64,000 nt of DNA. Origin: Ceratopteris richardii (Eukaryota; Streptophyta; Polypodiopsida; Polypodiales; Pteridaceae). The stretch is from positions 71,468,540 to 71,532,539 of the forward strand of contig CM035407.1 of NCBI GenBank assembly GCA_020310875.1, written 5' to 3'. The notes beneath the pieces were generated by a model, which had not been told where the DNA came from, did not search any database, and saw only the letters and a list, made by a program, of their open reading frames with translations. A program made the position numbers and the translations under genes. Shown here one piece after another: positions 1 to 11,106 of this stretch. Each line of letters opens with the position of its first letter. The stretch's first letter is position 1.

Positions 1-200
1 TTGGTGCCAAGAACAAAGGACATGAAAGTCATTGGCAAAAAATGGGTATACAAGGTAAAGAGGCATGCAAATGGGAGCATCTCTAGGTATAAATCAAGGT
101 TGGTTGCCAAAGCTTTTGCTCACATTTATGGCATAGACTTTGAGGAAAACATTCAATCAAGTAACTAAGATGTCCACCATAAGAAGTGTGATTGCAATAT
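1..200 (+). pseudogene. Ty1/copia reverse transcriptase fragment, cut by an LTR
   Basis: Frame 1 reads the start of a copia RT domain: KVIGKKWVYKVKR, then SRYKSRLVAKAF and GIDFEE, the block that normally precedes the RT core. An extra A in the A-run at 146-149 shifts the frame, after which the next frame continues with TKMSTIRSVIAIL, as expected for the family. Similarity stops at 200, where a TG-started LTR-like sequence begins. The fragment enters from outside the window on the left. It is a dead remnant interrupted by Copia-A. Family assignment is from conserved motifs; the exact copia lineage cannot be told. Confidence 0.85.
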
Positions 201-428
201 TGTTGGAGTTTGAGATCTGCGGAAGCACGCAAAGAGCACAATGAAGAAGAAGAAGTCTGGAGCACAACACACAATACTCAATGTATTACTACTAGAATAT
301 ACAAAGATAAGTGACCGGTTAGGGTTTTAGGCATATATACAAGCCCAAGGGGAACAAGCCTCCTAAAGAGGGAAAAAGTGCCCTGATGGTCCTAGTGTGT
401 TTACACACATCACTACCTAAATATATCA
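201..428 (-). repeat. 3' LTR of Copia-A
   Basis: On the + strand the block starts TGTTGGAG and ends ATATATCA, so in element orientation it has the TG...CA ends of an LTR. A run of C at 435-440 (G on the element strand) just inside it can serve as the polypurine tract. The pol frame of Copia-A ends about 75 bp inside. No second copy is present in the window, so both borders are inferred from the ends and position only. Confidence 0.6.
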
Positions 429-504
429 ATAAATCCCCCCGGGGAGTGATGCGATGAACAGAGAACTGCCACTCATTTATAAAGAAGTGCCAAGCTATGT
501 GGAA

Positions 505-3500
505 TCAATCCACAAAAGGAAGTAAGCCCAAAGCTTTGTGGAAAGCTTCAAAATTCTCCCTAGGCAAAGCCTTTGTGAAAAGGTCTACAATGTTCTCTTA
601 TGTGGGCACATATGCCAAACTGATCTCTCCAACAGAGAACCTATCCCTGACATAATGACAATGCACCGCAATGTGCTTAGTGTGAGCATGGAACACAAGG
701 TTCCTTGCAACTACCAATGTGTTGTGACTATCAGTGAAGATGGTGGTGGCAGAGGACTGAACAACCCCCAAATCATCCATAAGGCATTTGAACCACGCAC
801 ACTCAACAATCATTGTGAAAGCTGCCCTATACTCAGCCTCACAACTAGAAGTGTCCATAGTAGGCTGCTTCTTGCTCAACCAAGATATGCATGAGCTACC
901 AAGCATGAAGCAAAAACCACTGGGGGACACATGAGTGTCATAGCAACTAGCTGAGTTAGAATAAAAAAAGCATGTAAATCTGGAAGTAGTGATCCCTCCT
1001 TGGGATAAAACAATCCAAGTAGCCGGTTACCACTCAAGTAGTGCAAGATGTGCTTAATTTCCTGCTAATGATTGAGACTTGGGTAATGCATAAACCTTCT
1101 CATTTGTGAGATAGCAAACTGAATATCTGGTCGAGTAATGCATAAATAAATCAAGCATCCAATAGCCTACTGATAGATAACAACATCAAATGCATCTCCA
1201 ACATCATGAAGAATTAATCATAAACTTGTCTCCATAGGAGTGGCTATAGGTTTACACTCTTCGAGCCCAAAACGCAACAATAATGTGTCAATATATTTTG
1301 TTTGATACAAAGCTATTCCACCATCACCTTACATAACTGAATGCCCAAATAATGATGCAAACACCACAAATCTAACATCTCAAATGAGGCATGTAGATCA
1401 GCTTGGAAATTAGTAATATGCTTCTCATGAGGACTAGTGAGCAGCATGTCATAAACATACACAACAATGATCATAAGCACATCATTTGCACGCTTAACAT
1501 ATAAGGTGCTCTTAGTTGGACTGTTCTCAAAATCATGTGCAATGAGGTAGGCATGTATCTCTTCATACCAAGCACGTGGTGCTTGGTTCAAACCATATAG
1601 TGCCTTTTTCAACCTGCACACTTGGTTTTCATGCCCTTTCTACACAAATCCGCAGGGCTAAAAAACATACATTTCTTCATGCAAGTCACCATTCACAAAT
1701 GCACTTTTAGTGTCCAACTAATGTACATTCCAACCATGATGAGGTGCAAGTGCACAGATGCTATGAACAATAGTCATTTGAAATGTAGGAGCAAAGGTCT
1801 CATCAAAATCAATGCCTCTTTCTTGAGCATAACTCTTTTCAACAAGCCTAGCCTTATACTTGTCAATTTTTCCATGAGGCTTACACTTGAGCTTGTATAA
1901 CCACTTAGTGCCAATGGCCTTCTTGCTAGGAGACAATTGTGCTTCATCAAACAAAACTGGCTCATTCTCATCACAAAGACTTGATGTAGCCATAGCATAG
2001 CAATCTGATGCAAAAGAAGCATTATGAGAGCCTTAATGAGTAGGATATGTTAGAGGTCCATCTAACTTGCTATCACACAAAGTCTGCACCAACCATTTTT
2101 TCATGGTTTTTTCCTCCTTAATATCAATTCTCTCATAAACAAGTGCATCATGTAAATCTGCATCAGAAATGGAATGATCTGCATCATCACATGAAACTTG
2201 TAAATGTTGAGAAATTACCTCATTCAGACCAGCACTAGACTATCCACCTATAAAAAGAGGCAGCAAAGGATCATACATATCTTTGGAACTAACAAATGTT
2301 TCTTTAGTACATGAAAGTAATGCTTGAATAGCATCTTCCACAAAAACAACATCACGGCTAACCAGAATGCTTTAGTGTGTGGATGGTACAGACGATAGCC
2401 CTTGCTTTCAGAACTGTACCCAACAAAAATACTTTTCACTGCTTTATCATCCAATTTCCTATGTTGTTGTTCAAGCACTAATGCATATGCTAGACAACCG
2501 AAAACATGTAGGTGAGCAACAGATGGATTGCGACCATCCCAAGACTCATATGGAGTGATAGACTCTTGACCATACACCTTGACATATCCAGGAGTGACCT
2601 ATTCTTTCATTCAGCAACTCCATTGTATTGAGGTGTGTACGGCACTATCCATCGATGATTTATCCCACGTTCAACAAAAAATGCATTAAAATTAGAAGAC
2701 ATATATTCCCCCCCCCCTCTATCAAAATGAAGGGTGCTCATTTTACATGCTGACATATTTTTAGCCAAAACCAAAAAATGTTTGAAGCACATAAGCACTT
2801 TGGACGTTTCTTTCAATGGATATACCCATGCATGCCTAGAAAAATCATCAATGAAAGTCATGAAGTAAAGATAGTTTCCAAAAGAGGGTGTCTGCATAGG
2901 ATCAGAGACATCACTATGAACAAGCTACAATTTTTGAGTAGCTTGAACTGAACCATCTTTTGGGAAGGAGGAATGCTACATTTTGCCCAAAATATAGCCT
3001 TCACAGACATGTTTACTAGGTGCCTCAAGTTTGGGCAGAGAGGACACCATTTCAGATTTCTAAACTAGCAAAATTCAGATGACCAAAGCATGCATGCCAA
3101 AGCTTTGCATCTAACATAGCCTGAGAATCATGTATTGCACATGCTAAATCATTCAGAAATTTTCATAGTCTATGATCTTATATAGCCCACGACATAAAAT
3201 GCCAAAAGCAATAATGACATCACCATTTGATAGATCATGAACTGTAAATCTGTCATCAATAAATTTCACAACCAAGACAATCTTGGGTAAAGCTGAAATT
3301 GATAATAGATTCTTCTTGATCCCTAGCACAAATAAAGCATCTCACAATGTAAAAGAACTACCATCAGCAGTAGTTAGAATGATCTTACCAACTCCCATGA
3401 CAGGATAAGAGAATTTGTTCGCACATGTGATAGTATTCCGTGTAGGGATAGACTCGAGTGAAGTTAAGAAACTGTGATGCGAGGTAATATGTTTGGTTGC

Positions 3501-3591
3501 CCCACTATCAAAGTACTAAACAACTAAGTCGATTGCAGACATACACTATTCATGAGAACATGGGTCATAACTGCAAACAGTGGTAAATGCG
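505..3591 (-). pseudogene. Copia-A pol relic (protease to RNase H)
   Basis: Reading leftwards on the - strand the domains come in copia order. The protease motif YFDSGATKHIT lies near 3500. The GAG-pre-integrase segment covers about 3350-2930. The integrase core includes DDFSRHAWVYPLKE (2607-2897) and YESWDGRNPSVAHLHVFGC (2248-2577). RT follows with GTKWLYKLK (1718-1993) and LKKALYGLNQAPRAWY (1313-1621). RNase H contains SWLSKKQPTM and TKHIAVHCHYVRDR (598-930), and the frame runs to a stop at 505. Frameshifts and stops break every domain. Gag and the 5' LTR are missing because Gypsy-1 begins where the protease N-terminus should continue. It cannot encode functional proteins. Confidence 0.85.
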
Positions 3592-4570
3592 TGTTGCAGA
3601 GCAAAGAAGAGCAAATATGCAGAGAAAAAGAAGGGCCCCAATTTTTTTTTGATTTGCACACCTTATTTTTGTACCATAGTCATTTTGTAATATATTTTCT
3701 GATGTAAATGCACTAGACGAGTCCTCTAGATGCATACCCATAGAGATTTGTATCATTACCTTTGTAAATTAGTAGGGAATTAGTCTTTTAGTCAATAAAG
3801 TGCTGGACTCTTGTGTGAAAGGACCAATTCCAGGGCACAAGTATATAAGTCATTTTATGACTCTTTGTAAGGACTTTTTTGGCCGTTGTGAGAATCAAGA
3901 GCACAGAATTTTGAATTTTTCTGCTCCTCTCTGTATCTTCTTCCTTGGGAGTTTGCATGCATGTGTGATGCTTGAAAAGGGTACTTAGAAGTGTTGTCTA
4001 TCCATGAAAGTGCTTGTTTGTTGTTGGTAAGGTGTGTGCTAAGTGTAGGAAGTGTTGAAGCGTAGGAAGGTCATTCCAGTGGCTCAATATTTTGCTCATA
4101 ACTTGACAGAAGAGCATCAAAATTGAGTGAGAAGACGAACGGGCGAAGCGATTCCATAAGGTGCTAAAGAAAATGTTTTGGATGTGTCTTCTTGAGAGCT
4201 TCGAAATGAACCTGCTATTTGCTATATTTGGAGTTCAAAGCTGAGAGCTTTGAAATGAACTTGCTATTCGCTATATTCGGAGTTCAAAGCTGAGAGAAAA
4301 GCTTGATTTACTATTGACTACTGTTCTAAGTGTCACGACACCATAGGTGACATTGAAAGCTTGAATGTGGTGGATTTATACTTGCAAGCACCTTGTTAGA
4401 TCTCATTGGCATTGAACATTATTTGAATGCATGTCCTCATACACTCAGCTAGGTTTTGATACTCCTTGGATTGATAATTAAAGCGTGAATCCCCACCATA
4501 CGTACTTGAAGGGGATTGAGGTATAGTCTCTTTCTCCACAATTCCTTAAGTCGATACTTAGGTACACACA
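3592..4570 (+). repeat. 5' LTR of Gypsy-1 (left border approximate)
   Basis: The stretch ends in ACACACA a few bases before the primer site, as an LTR should. A TATA-like element TATATAAG is at 3842-3849. The left border is placed at TGTTGCAGAG (3592), where Copia-A coding similarity stops. No second LTR copy is available to confirm the borders. A short direct duplication with GAGAGCTTTGAAATGAAC lies near 4190-4290. Confidence 0.55.
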
Positions 4571-4574
4571 TTTT

Positions 4575-4592
4575 TGGCACCGTTGCCGGGGA
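4575..4592 (+). other. Primer binding site of Gypsy-1 (tRNA-Asp-like)
   Basis: TGGCACCGTTGCCGGGGA differs by one base (A for G at position 5) from the plant tRNA-Asp complementary site commonly used by plant gypsy elements. It lies 4 bp after the LTR end, the expected position for priming minus-strand DNA synthesis. Confidence 0.8.
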
Positions 4593-5216
4593 ATGTCAAA
4601 TCAAACCGAGACATTCATGTGATGGTGAAAGCTCTTAGCATTGAAGTGAGTAGAAGAGTTGTGAAATTCTCTTCTTTGGTAAGTCACTTTCATCCACACT
4701 CACTACTTCTCACTTTTCGGAGTGTGCGTAGTGAGTTGATAGTTAGGGAAGTGAGTAGAGAGAGAAGTTAGAGTAGGTAGGAGGAAGTAAGCGAGTAGGC
4801 TCGTAAGGTAGGGTTAATTTTCAATCCCTTTAGCCTTTTGAGTTTAGGTACTTCTCAGAAGTAAAAAAAACCAAAAACAAGTCACTTCAAATCACTTGTC
4901 TGAACACAAGTGTCATGAGCGCGTGAACTGCAGGTGTCGTGAGAGAGAAGTCATGGTGTGTGGAGCTACAAATAGGGCGAGCTATTGTTGAAAGGTGTTT
5001 GAGGGCACTTAGGAGGTGAGCCTATCAAGTCATTACTCTAGAAACTTCAAGTTCTATCAAGGTAAAGAGGAAAACGACCTGCGGCAGATGTCGTGAGGGA
5101 AATATCTAGGGGCTTAGTGAGAATTTCTTTGATTCAAACACTTTGGGAAGGGGAGATAAGAACTAAGATCACACACATTAATTTGCTTTGCCAAAATACT
5201 TGCTTGTGTGTGAAAA

Positions 5217-5832
5217 GACTTCAAGTATCGTCACCTCCCAAGACCAAGTGTCGTGACCTCCCCAGGTTGAGTGTCCCGCTACCTACACTCATCAAGTGTT
5301 GCGATACTTGTCAAGTGTCGAGTGTCACTAATCTCAGGTGTCGTGATACTTACCAATTGTTGAGTGTCGCTGACCTCAGGTGTCATGATACTTGCCTAGT
5401 GTCAAGTATCGTTGACCTCAAGTGTCACGACATCTCGAGAGTGTCGTGTATCGTGATTCATCAAGTGTCATGTGTCGTTTGTAGACCCAGTATCGTAACA
5501 CTTCCCGAGGTATCGTGTGTCGAGTGTTATTGGACATCCAGAGTCGGGATCCTTACCAAGTATCGAGTGTTGTTTATTTATCAAGTGTCGTGTGTCGTTT
5601 GTAGATTGAGTATCAAGACACTTCCTGAGGTATCATGTGTCAAGTGTCATTGGACATCGAGAGTCACGATACTTACCAAGTATCAAGTGTCGTTTACTGA
5701 TCAAGTGTCGTGTGTCGTTTGTAGACCCAGTATCGTGACACTTCCTGAGGTATCGTGTGTCGAGTGTCATTGAAAATCGAGAGTCGCAATACTTACCAAG
5801 TACCGAGTGTCGTTTACTGATCAAGTGTCGTG
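5217..5832 (+). repeat. Leader tandem repeat of Gypsy-1, 120-bp period
   Basis: Three successive units start at 5461, 5581 and 5701 with the same phrase TCAAGTGTCGTGTGTCGTTT (one base variant in the first), and a partial fourth starts at 5821. The spacing is exactly 120 bp. Each unit contains shorter sub-repeats around GTGTCGTGA and AAGTATCGAGTG, which continue in looser form upstream to about 5217. Because 120 is a multiple of three, the array stays open in one frame and gives a 40-residue repeat. I read that as a consequence of the period rather than a protein. It lies between primer site and gag, the 5' untranslated leader. The rest of 4593-5216 is leader without recognisable features. Confidence 0.85.
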
Positions 5833-5872
5833 TGTCATGCCAGAGACCTTAAGTGATACCTCAGTCAGGAGA

Positions 5873-8800
5873 TTCCAAATTAAGAAAAAAGTACATATAA
5901 CTTTGCAGAGAGCACTGGGAGCTAAGGGCTATCCAAACTCAATTAGAGCTCTTAAGTTAATGAACTTAAGATCGCGAAGAACCCTAAGAAGCCGAAGAAG
6001 TGTAGTCTCATCTGTAGGAAGTATAGCCAAGCCGAGTATTCATTCCCATTATTCCGAAACCTCGAGTGAGTCTGAAGAGGAAACCATTATGGCCTCAGAA
6101 GACATGCATAGTTTTGTACCAATAACTAGCCTAATGTCAATCATTGAGGGAGAGTACCAAACCTCTTTAGAATATGTGAGCACCAATCAACATGACTTAC
6201 CCATCTACATAGATGGATTAAATAGATTAGTGGAAAGGCTCAAGAAAGCCTGAGATGCTCACATAGTGCCTAGACCAACAATCAAGTATGTGGAAGGATT
6301 CTATATTGATAAAAGGGGAATCATGTATGCAGTCACCGAACACTCAGAGAGCATCAACGAGCAAAGGGAGGAAGGTAATGGCCAACACCTTAACAAAGAG
6401 GAATGAGAAGGGTAGGTCTCAACCCCTAGAGGGAAGTCCACTGTAATTAGTGTTTGGAGAGGGGACCTAATTCCCCAAGATGGTTCCTTAATGGATGTCT
6501 ATTTGGTGAATGGAATGGAGTATTTACTTAGAACGAACTCTTCATTATGGGAAGAAGTGACCAATCCAGCCACCATTTATGAGTTACAAGATCCTGAAAA
6601 CCCCACTCATATTACATATTTGGACAAGAATCAGAGAAGATACTGGCCCTTTACTGACTTGTAGAGAGATAGGTTGAAATATGAGACCATTGCTGTATTC
6701 CTGCCTAGAGATCAAGCCACTACTTCTCAAAACCCCCACATCACTCATCTACATTCATCTTATCAGCATTCAGGATAGACACAAACACAGAGCATTCCAG
6801 TTAGACCCCAAGTTCAGTTTGCTACACTTGGTAATAATCCTAACTATCGACCTCCTACAAACGCAAAACCAAGAAGTAGAATCCCTATTCATGAGAGACC
6901 ATCAATAGGAAGAGAAGCAGACATACCAATAGGACGACCAATTCTCCCAGTAATGCCAAGAGCACCCAAACCTGGAAGAAGACTGAGACCCATTCAAGTT
7001 GCCAAATGCATGAGGAGTCACTATGATGGCTCTAGTGAACCATACAACCATATTGCTAAATTCAAGCAAGTGATAAGAGCTAAACAAGTAGAAGACTGCT
7101 TGATCCAATATGAATCATTTGGCTTAACCCTTACTGATATGGCCTTAGCATGGTTCCAACCTTTAGATCCTAATAATTTTCAAAACATGGAACAAGTGTA
7201 TCAGGAATTCATTGAGGAATTCATCAAGACTGGAATAAAAAACAACTCTTCATCATTAATCCATAGTTTTACATAGGCTCCTATGGAATCAGTAAGATTA
7301 GCAGCGAGACGATTCAAGCAATATGTGGATAGATGTCTTGTAGAACAGAGGCCCACTCAAAACAAAATGGTCTCATTATTCTTGGAAGGATTAGTGAATG
7401 GGTCATTGAGATCATTAGTATATGTGAAGAGAGTCCAAAGTTTGCAACAATGTATGAAAGAGTGTATCGACCTAGAAGACAATCTGGCAGAAGACTTGAA
7501 AATATCTCAAGGTAGTGTTAAGAGTGAGGATAGTGTGAGTAGTACTTCAAATCCTAGGAATAATGTAGAAGAGATAGCTGAGTTAGTGGCTAAGAAGTTG
7601 AATGCCCAACGACAAAGGAATTATCCCAGCAATCCTATGAGAGTGCCTATGCTCAAGAGATGTGTCCACTGTGGAGGTGACCACCCATCTCACATGTGCA
7701 ATAGGGGAGTAGTCCCACCACCTCTTTATGCTTACAATAGACCACCCGCCAAGGTCCCTACTCATTATTGTAGCATAGAACAAAGGTACACAAATCACAG
7801 TACAAAGAATTGGCCTTACAATCGACAACCAAGACCTGCACAACCACCATTTAGGCCTTATGGATACCCCCGAGAGATCAAGGAGGAGAAGCCTATAGAT
7901 ACCCCTCATACCAGCAGCAAGCACCTGCACCATGACCGTATGCATATCAGGGATACAATCAACCTCAACTAGTGCTAGGACAACAACCACCTTACCCTCA
8001 GAATGTTGTCCTAGTGAAAGTCGCGCAAATTGAAGAGAATCCTAAAAGAGCATTAGTACCAGCCACCCCATTGGCTAGTACTGAGACTTACAACCCACCT
8101 TATGACCTTATTCAAGGAAATTATTCCACTTATGAGAATACTATAGCTGAGTACAGAAAATCTTATGAACCATATACATATGGATCTGAAGGATACAATA
8201 GCTCCTATGGATATGATCAGGACTATGTGTCACTAATGTACACTGCTCCTAGAGCACCCATACCCCCATGGCCAATGAGTAGACCACCTGCCCCTAGAGG
8301 ACCATGTTATAGATGTGGAGGTGATCACTTTATCAGAGAGTGTACATTACCTAACCCACCACCACCTTAGAGAGTTTGGGAGGGTTACTGCAGTGATTGT
8401 GGTAAAGAAAATCTCTTTAGAGATTGCCCCAAGAATCCCAACAATGTCAATCCCAAGAGCAAAAGCCAAAGAGACTCCGGATAAACCCAAAGAGAATAAT
8501 CACCCTGACAAAGAATTGAACATACCCACACCTGTAGTAATTGTAGATTCTGAAGAGTCTGAGAAAAGTGCTAAAAGTAAACGAACCCAAATATGGAAGA
8601 ATCGTAGAGAAAAGATAAAAGATAAGAAATTGCAACAAAAGTTGGAGAATGAGAATAATAAACCAAGCCAAGAGGAAAAACAAGAGTCTGAAGGAAACCC
8701 TAATAAGGATGTAGAAAAGCATAAAAAACAAGAGGCAGGATCAGTTCTGGCCGATCCAATGCAAGAAGAGTTAGCCATGTGGAATGAAGCATATCAAGCA

Positions 8801-9447
8801 TGAATAAAAGCAGGAACAATCATTGAACAACACAAAAGGGAATACCCAAGAGGTGACTTAGAGAAAGAAAGATTGGAGATATGTAAGAAGTTAATTGAAG
8901 TGGCTCAGCAAACCTTAGAAAAACCTATTCAACCCTACCTAGTACAAGAATTCCTGAAAAAGAATTTCAGGAATGTGTAGCACCTAGTCAATCTAGGGAA
9001 GGGAAGAAAAACGAGAACTATGAAGAAAATTACTATGAAAGTAAAAAAGAAGGATCGGTTATCCCTGAAGTGGATGCGGAATGGCCTAGAGATTTGTGGG
9101 CAAGAGTGAAGAAAACAGAAGGAATTGAACCACCTTTTGAAGCTAGAGGCGAGCTTGAAGTATCAATGCATGAATTAAACTCAGAAGAATTATTACAACT
9201 TTATGACGACAAAGATGACGAAGACAGTGTGAATGTATTGCCAAACTATATGGGAGAATATGAACATAACTTTGAATTATATCGTATTCACTCAATGAGG
9301 AGAAAGGAGCAGAACCCATCAGTTCAAACCTCTGACATAATACAACATCTTAAAAAAGTAAAAATACCTTGTACTCTGACTTTGGAAGAACTCTTAAAAG
9401 TGAAGCTTCAGTTGAGAGAGAAGCTCATCAGCCAGTTAGAGACATAG
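5873..9447 (+). pseudogene. Gypsy-1 gag (nucleocapsid-bearing) and gag-protease spacer
   Basis: Gag forms the particle and packages element RNA. The frame is broken into pieces. An N-terminal region (6091-6660) has a homologous counterpart in Gypsy-3 (shared TPRGK and IPQD blocks). The capsid core (6953-7515) has FGLTLTDMALAWFQPL and ends at SSSLIHSF. Three zinc knuckles follow: CVHCGGDHPSHMC (about 7660), CYRCGGDHFIREC (about 8310) and a third near 8385 whose His is replaced by Asn. All use the short spacing CX2CX3HX4C. A highly charged Lys/Glu-rich linker (8447-8803) and an acidic segment (9070-9447) lead to the protease. At least six stops or frameshifts were noticed. Confidence 0.8.
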
Positions 9448-9477
9448 TCAAACAAAATCGAGATGCAAGATGAAGTA

Positions 9478-9956
9478 GCCACAGTTAAAATCTGAGTCGA
9501 TAAGGTTGGAGATTTCAGTGAGGGAGATGAAGGAAACACATGCCTCCCTATCACTTACAGAGGTTATACCACTAAAGCCATATTAGATTCGAGAGCTGGA
9601 GTAGGAATTGCTACCAAAGAAATATGGGAGAAATGTGGGAAACGAGCTTTATGACCTACCAGAATGAAGATTGAAATGGAAGATGGGCACAAAGAACGAC
9701 CCTTAGGATTATTAGAAAAAGCAATATTTACCACTTGCGGAGTCGAATTCGAGCACACCTTAGCAATCTGTCAATTTGAAAAGGCTACAAGTATGAGATG
9801 ATACTTGGAAGGCCTTTCATGAGACAACTCAAGGTAGTGCAAGACTGGGGAAAAGACGCAATATACTTGTAGCATGGGGGAACCACAACTAGAATAAACA
9901 TCCATACTTATACATATCAAGATGCCCCTCCTCTTCAATGGAATCTACATAAGGAA
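9478..9956 (+). pseudogene. Gypsy-1 protease 1 (degenerate aspartic protease)
   Basis: The segment reads EGNTCLPITYRGYTTKAILDS followed by RAGVGIATKEIW. It matches the Gypsy-3 protease at 35133-35470 and the retroviral-type aspartic protease pattern of hydrophobics before D-[ST]-G-A. Here the active-site Gly is Arg (DSRA), and stops interrupt the frame after PTRMKIEMEDGHKERPLGLL. The role would be polyprotein processing. The region downstream is cut by Copia-B at 9957 and resumes at 16500. Replacement of the Gly fits decay rather than a functional variant. Confidence 0.7.
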
Positions 9957-11080
9957 TGTTGGTGCAAGCAAGCCTTAACACTTGGCATTGTTGTGTGCCT
10001 TTGAAGACCCAACATGAAGCTTGGACTATTGAATCCTTGGAAAGCATAAAAGATTGAACCCCTGGATGATACATGCACAAGAGTCAATAATCATGTGAAC
10101 CTAGTCTTATTGATTCTTACTTTTATCTCATGTAAAAGTCCATGTGACTTTATCAATAATGTAATCATACCTACTAGACTAGAGTCGTGGAAAAATTAGG
10201 TGATCTAGTTGAGGGAATATCTCCCTAAGTCTAGTGGAGAGAATCAAGGGAGCTTTAATTTGAATTCAAATTCAAATTCATTCAAAAACTCCTATAAAAA
10301 TCAATGTAAAAGTCGCGGGGTTAGCTACACTCTTCCCGAGGCTAATCCAAGCATATTTGTGAGAGTGTGAGAGCTACTACCTAGCCTACACCTCTGAGTA
10401 CCATTGGGCATCATTCTACATGCCAATGGGAATGTACATTTGATAGTATCAATATATATACTCATAGTTTTTACTCTGTGTTTTCTCTGAGTGACTACCT
10501 CCAAGTCTGTCAACTTCAACAGAGCATATCTCAAGATCTACTGAACCAAATTTGATGATCAAGGGCTCATTGGAACCAGCTCAAAGCATTCTACAACACT
10601 ACAAAGTTTCAAGTCAATCTATTCAGCCAATTGGGAGAAATCGCTGTCGAAGTGATCACTGGTATATTTCTGTGTGATTCCTAAAAAGTCGGGGGTGTCC
10701 CTGATTTTGCTAAACATCATCCTCAGTATATAGTTTATCATTTGGAGTGATTTAACTTGCTAATGGTAGCTTGTTAAGTTAATTTAATACTCCCAGAAGG
10801 AATTAGACCAATTGTAAGTGTGCTGGACACACTGAGCTTAGGACTGAGCAGGTGTCATTACAGGAATAGCAAGTTTTTTGGACTTATGAAGGTTCAAACT
10901 TATCTGTTTTGATTTGATCATTTCTCAATCACTTTGTAAAGCACATATATAGTTTCTTGGTGTCATTTGGAAGCTCAAGGAGTCTCCTAACCATATCTAG
11001 AGAAAAGAAAGGGCAGGTGTGAAGCAGGTCTAGCAGCACCACCTTGATCTTCTGATTGTACCCAGCCATCACATCCAACA
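9957..11080 (+). repeat. 5' LTR of Copia-B
   Basis: It has TG...CA ends and is near-identical to 15376-16499. A TATA-like box TATAAAAA lies at 10293-10300, shortly after an AATTCAAATTC repeat, and probably sets transcription start. The small open frames inside it recur identically in the other LTR and are not genes. Confidence 0.97.
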
Positions 11081-11081
11081 G

Positions 11082-11093
11082 TGGTATCAGAGC
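11082..11093 (+). other. Primer binding site of Copia-B (initiator Met tRNA)
   Basis: TGGTATCAGAGC starts one base after the LTR end. It is the classic plant copia site complementary to the 3' end of initiator-Met tRNA. Confidence 0.95.
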
Positions 11094-11106
11094 ATTCAAG
11101 GTAATC

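Noticed and set aside
5093-5773. 226-residue Cys-rich open frame
   Set aside because: It is the 120-bp leader repeat read in frame. The unit length is a multiple of three, and the position is a retroelement leader.
10325-10534. 69-residue - strand frame repeated at 15744-15953
   Set aside because: It is identical in both Copia-B LTRs, so it is LTR sequence and not a gene.
11082-11093. Possible tRNA gene fragment
   Set aside because: The match is only the 12-base tRNA 3' complement used as primer site; no tRNA body surrounds it.
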